From the NCBI GenBank assembly GCA_038496445.1, contig JALMLS010000085.1, forward strand, positions 172,150 to 236,149: a DNA stretch of 64,000 bases, in the 5' to 3' direction. The position numbers were made by a program, and so were the translations under genes. Positions 22,497 to 35,658 of the stretch are shown here, one piece after another. Below the pieces are notes generated by a model. It was not told the DNA's origin and made no database searches. It saw only the letters and a program-made list of their open reading frames with translations. Position 1 is the stretch's first letter. Each line of letters begins with the position of its first letter. The stretch comes from Trichosphaerium sp. ATCC 40318 (Eukaryota; Discosea; Flabellinia; Trichosidae).

Positions 22497-25362
22497 ATTT
22501 CTCTATGGCGAAAAAAAGTGTAGTTATTTAGTTTGCTCATAAACCCAAGCCTCGTGTCTCAAGTTAGCCACGTGATATAAACAAAAAAAGACTTGTGCAA
22601 AGGGGTGACGTATGGGCCATGACGTCATATCTAGACCAAACATGGTGTTGTATCAGAGCACCAACAGGTGGTTACCTGTACATTGCAATGCGTTGAAAAG
22701 GCACATCTGTACCGACAAAAAAAAAAAGTAAGACAGCACTCAGGTTTTTTAGTGTTTAAACAAACTTGAACGATGTGGTATATTGTGACACTAGTTGAAC
22801 TTTTACAGGTAGTTCGACATATGCTTTTTGCGTAAAGCACCCTTTAAACTCGTAACATGTAGTGCTATCATTCATCGTAAAATTTTTCTTTCACAATATT
22901 GGTGTTTTTCACTAAGACAAACACTTATTTTCCGGAAATACTTTCATCCCCAACACGGAAGTTGTGCAAAAGATGGTGTAGTTTGTGCCTAGATTGTGTG
23001 TAGATATTTTGAACACTATACAAACCGTCATAATAAGTTACAACGGTAAAAATAAACAACTTCTTAAGAAAAAAAATGACATATCTCTGTATTAAGATAA
23101 CTACACCACTTCGTGTTCTACCTACTGCTGCTCACTGCTGTATGTTACGTCAAGTCAAATTTAAATTCTCTTGAGACAAGTTTGCACTTCCGCGGAGGTT
23201 GTTTTTGTCTTGGTTTGGAGATCTCGGAGTGAACATCGTCTCGGAAGCTTAACCCGTCAAAAGACAGTATTTAGTTCAAAAATACCTTGTCAGTTTCCCC
23301 GCGTTTGTACACTGATTCTTTCTGTTCACCAGATAAAGAATGGTAGCGTCAACATACCCACATTCTGTATGGCAGTATTTGGCGTAGATTCTAGTGACGT
23401 TTTGATTTGAAACACGTGGCGAAACTTTCCTTTCTTTTTTTTTTGATACACCAAATTAGTGTACAAGCCTCGCCATCATATTCTTGGGAACAATACCCAC
23501 ATTCTATGTTTTCGCCAACCTTTTCCGACAATAGTGTCAGTCTGCTTTTTGTATACGCGTAGAGAATGTATTGTTAGCACTACGAAGCGTTAAAAAGCAG
23601 TTTGAGTTTTACATAGACATTTCTCTATTTCTTCGCACAGAAACTAAGTTTCCACGCGTGACTGCACTTCCACACATGTTTTTCAAAGCCATCAATGATA
23701 CTTCAGCAGTAATATATTCTCGGAGTATTGCGGTTCTTTCTGGACAACTCTGGAGTTTAATTATGCCTACAATTAGAGTGTCTTTCGCATACACGTGTTT
23801 ACCAGAAATAAATAAAACGCCTTTTCTTCGACAGTTTCTCAAAAGTAACACGTTTTTCTCACTTTTCAGAAAGGTGCGTAACTGATCTCTAAGCTATCAC
23901 ACCCATAGTTTTGACGTATTCTTATAGCGCCGAAAGATAAAGAAACTGGTATTTTTGTTAAAACCAACCACGGAGAAAGTTTTTATGTTTAAACACGTGA
24001 TGAGGGTATTTCAACAATAGGTACGAATATTTACCGCTTATAATTGGTAATAGTGTTTCGAATGAGTTTTGGAACACTCAAATGAGTCTTAAAACACAAC
24101 TAGACAGCAAAGGAAGGGCGTAAACACACTTTTGAGATTGTTCTTCAAAATTGGAATATGTGTTATTTTCTGCTGGTTCTCGCCTTCTAGCGCTAGAAAT
24201 AATAGGCGCTAGGTTTGCACCAAACCGCGAGAAACCTTTGGGTCTAGCTTCGTCGTTTATTAGCTTCACGGTGTCACGCACAATGGAAAAAATGAACCGC
24301 CCCAAGAACAGACAGAGGAGGAAAAAAAGATCAAGAAGAGAAGTTATCTTCCCTCGTGATACAAGAATTAATAGGTACTTCGTTTAGTTTTTTAAACAAC
24401 ACAATATCGTTTCTACAAAAAACTTTTCAAAATCATTTTACCTTTTTATCTAATCACGTGACTGTAATAAACATCCAGAAACATTTCTCGTAGATTTCAA
24501 TTCTGACCTGGTTCTCAAAAAAACAATCAAAAAAACAACCGAAATAATTTCTTCGCAAGTGGAGAAAATGATCTAGAAGTATAGTGTTTGTATTGCATAA
24601 AACCAACACCGTAGCTGACATACAGAAAATGCACATAAACGTACGTTGACCAAAAATTCACAAACTTTTTTGCTCAACTTTTTCAAACTCTGGGTACATT
24701 ATGGCGTGCTTTATTATTAACGTCATACTAGTACAAGATAAACAGACTGGCATACTCAAGTTTAAAAAAACGCAGAGACGTTTAATGGCTTGCAGTTTTA
24801 AATACAAACTGCGATAGATCCAAAAATAGCGAGATAAATCCAATCATTTGTTTTTTATCTACAAGGTTGATTGGAACGTTGTTAAATCACGTGATAGCGG
24901 ACATTAAAAAAAAACCCCAAAAAATTAATTGGGTAGCGAAAGATAAAATGTGCGTCGATGTTTTGTTAGCCATAACCCTCCACACCCCTCCCCATGTTAA
25001 AAAACGACAACGATGAAGATGATTTTTTTTAAACGGCAAGTAGTTTTGCAGCGTGTTTTTCATCGTACTGCTACCGCTAACTGTAACCTATACTCTATAA
25101 TAATGTATTGCATTCAACCGACAGTAGTACCCGTGCTACTCTTCATTGACACTGAGGAACTTCCTCAAAAAAACGAAAAAAAATCTTTGCAAAAAAATGC
25201 GGAAAACAAAAAAAAAAAGATCTACGACTCCAAAAAACAATTCCAGAAAATCACCAATAACTAAATAATACCATAGAGTATGATAAAGTAAAGAATAAAC
25301 TGTTTTAAACGGTCCCAAAAAAGGAATAACACCAAAATCCATTTATTCTAATGTTGTTTTTT
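22497..25362. other. long gene-poor stretch
   Basis: Nearly 2.9 kb has no gene I can support. A minus-strand frame at 23609-23851 (including KHVYAKDTLIVGIIKLQSCP) and another at 24078-24305 look slightly coding-like, but they do not join into exons or match a family. CACGTG-containing words occur at about 22571, 23995, 24453 and 24889. Poly-A/T runs are common. Confidence 0.5.
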
Positions 25363-25980
25363 TTATGTGTTGAGTAGATACCTAACACGCATTGTATTTA
25401 CTCTCTTTGTCTTTGGTTTCATTCTAGTACGTTTGATAGGGATTCTATGAAGCTTAGGCAAGCGAGGGTTATCAACACGGTGAACACTTGTATCGTTAAT
25501 TTGTAGGGTGACAGTGTCAGTTTTTGTATGGTAGTGTAGCGCCAGTGAACGTGTTTTAGTGAGCGCTACTAGTTTTTTAACCAGTCTTTTGTATGCTGTA
25601 ATATGTTCCGTAAACTCTTCACACTCAACTAAGCCGCTGTAAGCAGTTTAAAACGAAGAAAAAACCAAAACAAAAAGTTAGCAACTTTGGCTAAATTTAT
25701 ATTATTAACGTTTCCAAATGGCTCTGTAGCCTCACCTGTACTGTGTGCTTCTCCATTTTGCCATAAGCTGAACATTGGCGTTATGTCGAATCTGTGTATG
25801 AGAAGAGAAGAATCATGTTTGTTCTACAGAGAAGTAAGCACGACAACTACATTCACGTGCTGAGCACGGTTTTTTTTTACCACAAAACAAACCAAAAGTT
25901 TGATAACGGTTCAAAACTCGTGCCTCTTTGTCAACTTTAAAGTGGTTATAACATCTCTCGAAAGATACTTGACGTGCCAT
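25363..25980 (-). CDS. small basic protein, unrecognised
   Basis: The start at 25980 gives MARQVSFERCYNHFKVDKEA. Two later exons join in phase: RHNANVQLMAKWRSTQ, then LVECEEFTEHITAYKRLVKK and TRSLALHYHTKTDTVTLQIN. The tail is very basic (LPKLHRIPIKRTRMKPKTKR). A helix followed by beta strands and a basic tail loosely recalls small SRP subunits (SRP9/14 fold), but that is weak inference. The first exon's donor is not resolved. Confidence 0.45.
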
Positions 25981-27583
25981 TGTCGTATATGGGATAGATA
26001 AGAGACAATAAAATCATCTCAAGTTTTAAACAATGTGTTCTAGTGCAAAATGAGCGACAACTTTCTTTTGGTTGAATTTTATACAAAAAAAAAAATAAAT
26101 AAATCACGTCCGCCTAAAAAAGAAACGTGTGTGCAGTCCTGTTTTTGTTATATAAGATTAAAAATAGGTAACGTACTATAACTGCACAGAGTCCCATTTT
26201 AAACTGGTGAAAAAATACATATTCGTGTACAGGATTGTCCCATCAACATAGAGGTTTGTAATTTCCAAGTCGGCAAGGCATTTTTATCCTTTTTGCTCAA
26301 CATAAGATTTGAAAAATACATTACAGCCTTGTTGTACACCTAATAATCATTATGAATCTAATATATTTTCGGAAAATATCAAACAATACGAGTTGACAGA
26401 TTAGGTAGTTCGGAACTTACTGCACTAAAACTATACAGCCAATGGTGTGATGTATTGCGCCATCAAATGAAGTGAAGTTCCTATAATCACAAATAAATAA
26501 ACATAAAATACATGTGCCTATGTACGTTACAATATCTCTGCCAAAAGACAACTCCATAAATGTACGACATCGCTACAATACTAAAGGTAAAATCATTAAA
26601 AAAAACACTGTCAGTTGGCGCTAATCCGACAAAAAGCCAAAAAAAAAGTAATAGCGCACGTGATTGGTGTAAAATTCTGCTCTCGGTGAGTAACAAAATA
26701 GTATAATAATAACGTTTTTTAGTGCACTAACCATTCAACACAACAAACTCCAAAACTTCACATTCAAAATACCGATCATACATACCGTACGTGAATACCA
26801 AGATAGTTTTGCCCTTATTTTTTTTTCTTAACGGCTTTGCTAATCGCGTCATTAGTGAACCAAAACTGTTTAATACTGTGACCTACAACGAGAATATAAG
26901 CTCTACAACGTACGATTTTATGTAAACATAATTACGATAGAAATTTCAGAAAGTGCTGAGTAAGAAAACCTAAACTGACAGGTACCTTCAGCCGAGGAAG
27001 TTTTTTTCATGGTACAATTGTTTGAATCATTTCTCCTTTTTATCATTTTTAAAAGCCCAAACACATTACTCACCACTAGCACAAGATATTCCGTATTTTA
27101 CTGGACATAATACGCAGTTCGTATGAGATATCAGAGCGGTTTGTGTCGAAGAAAACCAAATCTGACACACAGATTTGTGTACAGTGTCATTGACAAACCC
27201 AAAAAGTTCTAGGACGCTACCAACATGGTACAAGTATTATTTTTATCAAATTAAAAATTTTCCGAATAATACCAGTCGTAATAAGCACTAGCGCCTACAA
27301 CTTGCGCCGTTAGTGATTGCTTTAAAACAAGGTTATCACCAAAAGCGTAGGTACCTGCCCAAAGTGTCACGTACTGACCCAAAAGCATCTAAGCATGTAA
27401 TACAATACAACTTCAATGCTAACAAGGTATTTTACCAGAACATACTTGAGTAGCAAACCCAGACAACAAAAATCAAGTATTATCAAAAAAGTAAAACGAA
27501 ATAAAAATGCTTCAAACACCATGCCACTATCGCGCTCTGAAAACTTTTTATGCTACATGTACAACTGTTATAAAGTCACTAAA
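25981..27583. other. gene-poor stretch
   Basis: No exon chain or domain is recognised on either strand over 1.6 kb. A 97-residue plus-strand frame at 27416-27709 overlaps the Ras gene's last exon in antisense and is treated as a shadow. Confidence 0.5.
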
Positions 27584-28845
27584 TTACAAGACAGAACAAG
27601 GGCCTCGCTTGCGCCTAGAATCTTTCTTTGGTGGACCTCCCGTCTTGTCCCATATTTGATCAATAAGCGAGTAGAAAATCTCTTGAATGTTATCGTCATT
27701 CTTAGCTGACGACTCCAGAAAGTCACAGTTCCAACTTTTAGCGAGATCTTTGCCCTATTAAAAACGGAAAGTCAGAAATGCTTGCACGAAACAAAAAAGC
27801 CTTAGTTTTCAATCGATAAGTGAGGTAAATCACTTTCTTGTCCAAAAATATAATAATAAAACGCAGTGCAATCGAAAAAACTGTTTACCTCCTTTGTCTC
27901 GACTTCACGCTTCTTTACAAGATCGCTTTTATTACCAACTAACACCATAGGTACCTTTAATACTAGTTAGATAATGATGGAGCGAAAGAAAATAAAACAA
28001 CTGAATTGTTTTTGTAGACTCAAACAAAAAAATAGAAATGGCCAGTACGTACGTCTGTGTTGTTTTTGTGTCGAATGATCCCTTGGCGAATAGGATCTAA
28101 ATCTTCCAGACTGCGTTGTGATGTGATACTGTACACCAGTACAAACCCCTCACCATTCTTCATGTAAAGCTCCCTCATAGCGCTGAAGGTTTCCTAAAAG
28201 AAAACAGGGATCAGATCTACAAATAATCGCTTTTATGCATAAAAAAAAGCAATGTATCTTGTTAAAGCGACTAAGCGCTTTTTTATGTTGGTTTATAACT
28301 AGAATAAAATTGTGTGCAAGCAATAGTTACCTGACCCGCGGTATCTAAGATTTCCAGAACACAGGGAACTGTTTGATATTCAATTACCTTTTGGTATCGA
28401 TCTTCTATCGTAGGGTCGTACTAAAGAGAGTTACTAACTTACCCAACGGGCAAAAAAATGCAAAAACTAAAGATCGCAGGCAAAAAGGACAAAACATGAC
28501 AAAAAGGACAATTTGACCACGCCAACTACGCTACACTGCACACATACCTTTGCTTCGAACTGTCTGTTTACGAAACGAATAGTTATCGCGCTTTTACCTA
28601 ATATCTTGCTTAGCAAATGACGTTGCAGATCTAGTTGAGCAAAGAGGTTTTATCTTTTGCTGTACGCTAAACAAACTATTCTTTTGCGAAATCAGCCTCG
28701 TACCAACACCACCGCTTCCCATAACGACAAAATGGTAAGTGCATGAACTAGACATGGTCTCTTCATTTTTGTAGCCGCAATTGGAGCAAAATCGCCACCC
28801 AGGAGTGTTTTTATGTGCACACTTTATACAACGAGAAGTGGACAT
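27584..28845 (-). CDS. Rap/Ras-type small GTPase with N-terminal zinc-ribbon-like extension
   Basis: The GTPase core reads [19 protein letters not shown] (G1, split by an intron), [11 protein letters not shown] (G2), LDTAGQ (G3), G4 in the exon near 27906-27952 and SSAKNDDN (G5). The C-terminus is [11 protein letters not shown], a polybasic region plus CAAX box ending in Leu, which predicts geranylgeranylation and membrane anchoring as in Rap1. The open frame begins upstream of the usual start, at [13 protein letters not shown], and adds CIKC..CSNC, a Cx2C-x11-Cx2C zinc-ribbon-like motif, before [13 protein letters not shown]. The shorter start (second Met run) would give a standard Rap/Ras protein. 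A RasGEF gene lies 2.1 kb away. Confidence 0.88.
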
Positions 28846-29073
28846 GCCTGTAAAGTTTTGTGCCTGTGTTTACGACGCCTAGTTTTCAAAAATAGAGTGA
28901 AAACTAACAAATTTGATTCAAACAAAAAAACATATCTTATCGAATAGAATGCTTGTATAGCGCTCCTTTATGTTCTCTATGTAGTTGGTACATAAGCGTA
29001 TTATTGTATTGTATTTTCTTTATGGCAATACTACACGGTCTTGTTTCGGAAAATGATTTTTAACAAAATTCGG

Positions 29074-29103
29074 AGTCCCCTTACAACTGGTTTTAAGGGG
29101 ACT
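29074..29103. repeat. perfect 10-base-stem hairpin
   Basis: AGTCCCCTTA and TAAGGGGACT form a perfect inverted repeat with a ten-base loop in the spacer upstream of both the Ras gene and the CX9C gene. Its function is unknown. It would form a stable RNA or DNA hairpin. Confidence 0.5.
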
Positions 29104-29238
29104 GCGAAGATGTAGTGCATTTCTTCAGTAAAACGTTTTGTCCAAAATTGTAAAGCAGGCGTTTCTTTTACTCTACCTCCGGAACACTATCTACACGCAT
29201 GGTTCTGTTTTGTTTACCTGCAGTGAGCAGCGTAACAT

Positions 29239-30282
29239 GGAATTCTCGAATGTAATTACAAACAAAAAAAGTGAAATTGAAACAAAAACTCTTTTTGAAA
29301 TTGACTACCTCAGACCTTGCTACCGCACAATGAACGGGCAAAGGAGCTCTGTAGAAAACCCAACGGTCGATTTAAGCACCCCTGAATTGAACTCAGGTAC
29401 GCGTAGAAATACGCAACTGTGACATGAGGTAATAAGGGCGCAGAGGATGTGGAAAAACGACTTTCTCAGTTCGGTGACTGCTCTGCTAAGCATTTTGAGT
29501 TTATTCAAACCTGTCATAATGAGAAAAGCGACCCAAAATGCCAGCAACTAGGTAAAATAGCTACACTGTGCCTACAAAAACTACTCTTCCCAAAAGAGTT
29601 CTATACACTTGCAGAGTGCATAGAGAGAGTAGGAGGGGATAATATCGCTCACTGCGAGCCAGAGGGCGTCGTGTTACAAAATAACTATAAGGAAGCCGTT
29701 GAACGACACAAAAACGCTAGAATTGTTACAGAGGCACGTAATTATGACGCCTCGGGCCAATTAAATATTGTTTTAATTGATTTTACCTCGTGCACTTTAA
29801 AACCAAGCAAACAGACTTTTACCAACTCTTTCATTAGCACGAGAACTTTGCTGTGCCAAAAGGGGCAGCTATTGGATTCAAGAAATACCAGCAACACCTG
29901 TACGGAGCAGTTGTTAGTAAAAGAGACTTGTACGTGCTAACAAGCAGTTGAAGATCTTCAATTTTAAAGCTAGTGTGAAATTTGTAACGGTTTGCTCACT
30001 GTTGCACAATGTAGAAGTATTACTGATCATGTAGAGCGTGTTGAACATAGAAAAAAACAAGTCTGGGATATGATGACCGTCGGTGCTTATGCTTGTCCTA
30101 AGGAATTTCTAGCAATGGATACATGCCTTAAAACTCAGTATGCGCGCCCGGAAGGATGTGTAAAAGAGGAATATGCTTTAAAATTTTGCATGTTAGATGA
30201 TGAGCACGTGAAACCAACTTTCTTGTTTCTTTCTTTCCTAAAAAAGTTGTTGGTGTTGAGACAACGTATTAATAAGTATTAG
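29239..30282 (+). CDS. tandem twin-Cys (CHCH/CX9C-like) protein
   Basis: Exon one gives MEFSNVITNKKSEIETKTLF and ends before a GTACGC donor. The next exon has the Cys pattern DCSAKHFEFIQTC..KCQQLGKIATLC. A later exon has ACPKEFLAMDTC and GCVKEEYALKFC, a clean CX9C-x10-CX9C pair. Such pairs form the disulphide-locked helical hairpin of CHCH proteins imported into the mitochondrial intermembrane space by Mia40. Two such modules in one protein recall complex I subunit NDUFA8, but identity is not established. A possible middle exon reads HENFAVPKGAAIGFKKYQQH. The 3' end is uncertain. The called stop is after RQRINKY, but a downstream segment LFGLALAGKSMLHYSGL (to about 30387) could be the last exon. 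Confidence 0.6.
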
Positions 30283-30946
30283 GTTGTTTGGGTTGGCTCT
30301 TGCCGGTAAATCTATGCTTCATTACTCAGGCTTGGCCATTAAAGAGGATGGAATTGGTGATGAAACGTGGGTGCCTTTGAAGTAGCTTTTGACGATTGCT
30401 ACGTCAATACACTTTCAGCCAAACATCTAAGGAACCCCCTTTACCATTATTACATCCAAGCAATGAAATTTAACGGAGGGAGAACATGTACAATAGCATA
30501 ATATCAAGTGCAAGTAAGGCACAATGATTTCATAAGAAGCAATTTTTCGGTTAATTGGTTGTACTATCAGTACACTCCACATTAACATGTATCCTCAGTA
30601 ATAAATGGAATCAATGAAAATAGACGCTTTACGGGTCTTAAGGTGTATAATAATGCAATAGCGTTATTCGGAGTTAAGGAAACGGTCATCAATCTTGTTT
30701 CACAAAGAAACATGAGTCTATTTTTGAAGGTGTTGTGGCCCTTCCTACACGTGAAGTTTTTGCAGTGTAATTAGTCTACACGCACAAAAAAAAAAACTAC
30801 TGACGTTTGTCAAAGGTCAATTTAGTTATTGCTCCTCCTTAGTACGAAAATATAGTAGAGAGATAAGAAGGTGAAACAAAAACACTCCAACACAATATTG
30901 CTTTCCCAAATCAGTCAAATACTTACATTTTTCGACATTGCTTCAA
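30283..30946. other. intergenic
   Basis: Apart from the possible last exon of the preceding gene (30288-30387), no coding structure is seen. It contains a poly-A run near 30786. Confidence 0.5.
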
Positions 30947-33157
30947 ATGGCTGAGCCTCCAAAAGATGCTGAGGCTCTATACCACCTCACTAGCTTTTTT
31001 TCGCAGCGTTGGTCTGCTATGGACAATAAAACATTTACACTTGGTCAATTAGTAACCCATGTTTTCTCAAAGGAGTGCACCTGTACGCTTTACATATTCT
31101 TTTTGGTTTATCACGTTTTTTTTCGTGGTGGAATTATGCAATTAACCTTGCGCTAGCGGATGACCGTATGGCGTTACTACAAACCCTGGACTATTTTGCA
31201 CGCCCCGCTTTCTTTTTAGAGACACTTATAAAAAGGTTCGTGACTGGCTTGATTTTCGTTACTGCTGCGTGTCTTGTTGTTCGTTTATCGCTTTTAGGAG
31301 TTTTTTTGCTTGATTGTAACGTTTTTTTTTTGGGTTAATTGTAAATAGGTTCAATTCATCAGATAGAGATACACAGGCTATCATGTGTAGGTTTATGTTC
31401 AAGTGGTGGGAACTTCGACGGAACGACTTGCGCGGGGATGATGAATGGTCACAACTTGCTTGTACCTTTGTTGATATGCTAATGAAAGATCCTATACATC
31501 AACCATGGGCGACTAGGTTCCAAAAGGTATCAAAAACGTCTGGACTTCTTGCGTTTTTGTTTTGTTTTTTTTTTTCTAAACGCAATCGCGTGTTGCGTTT
31601 ATTTTTTACGTACTCACGTTGTAATCACGTGATTAATTCTTTTTACGTAAAAAAAGTCAATTGTGTTTACCTTATTAGTTGCAAACGTTTCGGCTCACGT
31701 GTGTTGATTATCAAGGTGGTAGTAGATCGTACAAGAGAGAGCTTGGTACTGGCACAGGGAAGGGTAAAAATACCTAAAAAAAAAGTCTCAGAAAATTTGA
31801 TTGCTGATCACGTGTTATTAGCACTAAAATCAAAGTTTACGTGGAATTCACTATCAGCAAAACAAGTAGCTCAGTATATTACATTAGTGGATCAAGAACT
31901 TATAAACGAAATCAGAGATAGAGATTTATTGTGTAGGTAAGTATAAAAAAGAATGTTTTGAGGGTTTTTTTGTTTTACGCCATAAATAAATATACTCACC
32001 GCTTTGGTCGTTTTAGCCGTAAAAAAACTGGTAACGTAGATCAAACGAAGCAGGAGAGAGTACAGCGTACAATAGATCATTCAAATAAGGTGTTTATTCC
32101 ACACAGGAATTTTTTTTTATTGTTTTTTTTTAACAACTGTTTCTTGTTTCTTATTAATTCTCTACGACAAGATTGCCAACTGGGTTGCCACAGAGTGTAT
32201 TAATAAAGCTAAAACGAGCAAGCGGGTACAAATGCTTAAAAAATTTATAAAGGTCTTACAGGTACGTCATATTTCGAAGCAAGCTTTTTAGGCACAAAAA
32301 AGAAGTTTCTGATACTCACTACGTAAATAGCATTTGATCAATTTTAATAATTTTAACTCGGCTATTGTTATTTGGGCATCTTTATCACGTATGCACGTAC
32401 AATCACTCAAAAGGTATTGTTACAAGATGATGACGACATAAGTCTTTATAAATGTTGTAAAAAATACTTAAAAAACAAACAAGGGAGTGGAAGTTACTTT
32501 CACATGAATACCACAAAAGTTGGTTCGACATAAGTGACAAGTTCAGTATGGATGGTAATTTTAAGAACTACAGGAAGCTACTAAACGAATCCACAGCACC
32601 GGCTATAGCATATTTAGGTGCGCAAAAAAACCTTGCGTGTCCAAAAAAAAAACAAAAGGAAATTTAGAGCGTTCTTTGCTTGTTCTATATCTCCCATACT
32701 TGGACTTGTTTATAATTATTATTCGCCCTTGTAACCTAATATTTCTTCAGGGTTAATGATACAAGACGCAATACATGCAGAATTTCAACAGAGTATAATA
32801 GACCTTCATATTCAAAAAGTAGAAGATAGAAGAATCAATGTACACAAACTTATGCTTCTTGCGAATATTGTCAAGCAAAGAGAAAAAGCAGCAATCAAGT
32901 ATTATTGGACAGAACAATTAACACCAAGCATTGGAGATTATTTCTTAAACATTGAAAATCACGTGACAATACTTGATAACAAAGCACTAAAAGAAAAAGC
33001 GAAGGAAATAACAAGTTCAAAGCCTCCTCGTAAGCGTACAATAAGTGCTAGTGTAAGACTACCAAAAAGAAGACGGTCAGCAAGGCGTCTTCAATCTGAT
33101 CACATGACGAGTAGAACGGAAGCATTAAAAAAGTCAGTAGTATTAAAGACACATTGA
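30947..33157 (+). CDS. Ras guanine-nucleotide exchange factor (CDC25-type RasGEF)
   Basis: The start at 30947 gives MAEPPKDAEALYHLTSFFSQ. The N-terminal part has a REM-like (RasGEF_N) helical region: AIMCRFMFKWWELRRNDLRG, then DEWSQLACTFVDMLM. The catalytic domain follows with FTWNSLSAKQVAQYITLVDQ, ANWVATECINKAKTSKRV, LKKFIKVLQ, the hallmark NNFNSAIVIWASLS, MDGNFKNYRKLLN and IAYLG. These match the conserved regions of RasGEFs that open Ras/Rap and release GDP. The C-terminal tail is Lys/Arg/Ser-rich (PKRRRSARR). At least six introns are present. The gene lies near the Rap/Ras gene, a plausible but unproven partner. Confidence 0.85.
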
Positions 33158-33712
33158 AATCAAAACAAAAAGCAGCTAGCTGAAGAGAACTTCTCTTCGT
33201 TTTTTTTTTTTGGAAATTAGCGAATTTTCTTTAAAATCCTTATCGCTATGTGTATGTATTAACGATGCTTTTAGTTCTTCTTCTTCCGGCATTCGCCGGC
33301 GCCGATCTTATTCTACGCTATAACGTGATGCTGGATGTATAGATGTACACAATCGCTAAAGGAACTAATAATTGCGGGTACTTGTATATAATGGTATAAT
33401 AGACCGAGTCAGTGACAAAATAAAGATTTTGACGCAATTGAAAAGTTTTTCCCATTTTTTCCTGCTATTGGGCTTATAAATATGTTACACGCGTTACCGA
33501 GTTCGTAGGGGTTCATGTGAAGCAGTCGTTTGGGCTATTGTTAAAGAATTGTTTGTTGAAATACGTTACGGTACAATTTACCGTCCGCGTGTCATTGTGC
33601 CTTAACGTATTGCGCTGCTATGTTTGTTAACTCGTGTTGCTGAATCAGCTGACCACGCATGAAAACCAGTTTGTTAAGAATTGTAAAAAGTCAAAATAAG
33701 TTACAAGTACGC
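33158..33712. other. intergenic with GC-rich hairpin
   Basis: A CCGGC-ATTC-GCCGG hairpin lies at about 33287-33300, roughly 130 bases after the RasGEF stop, similar in placement to the hairpin after UFD2. No gene is seen here. Confidence 0.45.
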
Positions 33713-35231
<1,519 letters not shown>

Positions 35232-35658
35232 ATAACTAAAATATGAAAATATGTTTTCTTGTACGGTTTTTGGAAATTTGCGTCTCACATACATTTGTTC
35301 GCGTAGATAAGTTGTTATTTTTGCATTTGAAGTACTTTTGGTGAATGAAAACGGTGTTTTAGAAGTGGAAAAGTCGCTTAACTGGTTACAGTGTAAATAT
35401 AGTGCCATAAAACTCCGCAAGTTCATTTGGAAGTGCCACAATTGCTTGTGTAGCTAATCAGCCATTACCTTTAACTTTGTAACAACTGAAAACCTTATTA
35501 CTGATTTCTTATACGGTAATGGGTTATCATACGTACTGTACGTGTATGTAGTTTGCCGAAAAACGGTTACGATTAATTTGGTTGGTATGCAAAGCTGTTA
35601 TCCATAACTGTTTATAGGAAACGTTGAGGGAGCGGAAAAGTCACTATTTGCTTGAATT
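35232..35658. other. intergenic, nothing recognised
   Basis: A minus-strand frame at 35196-35441 overlaps the cysteine synthase end and has no domain. Nothing else is supported. Confidence 0.5.

Noticed and set aside
23609-23851. 80-residue minus-strand frame with regular-looking composition
   Set aside because: Neighbouring minus-strand sequence gives no in-phase exons with splice sites, and no family is recognised. It is mentioned only in the gap entry.
27416-27709. 97-residue plus-strand frame
   Set aside because: It overlaps the last exon of the Ras-type GTPase in antisense and has no domain.
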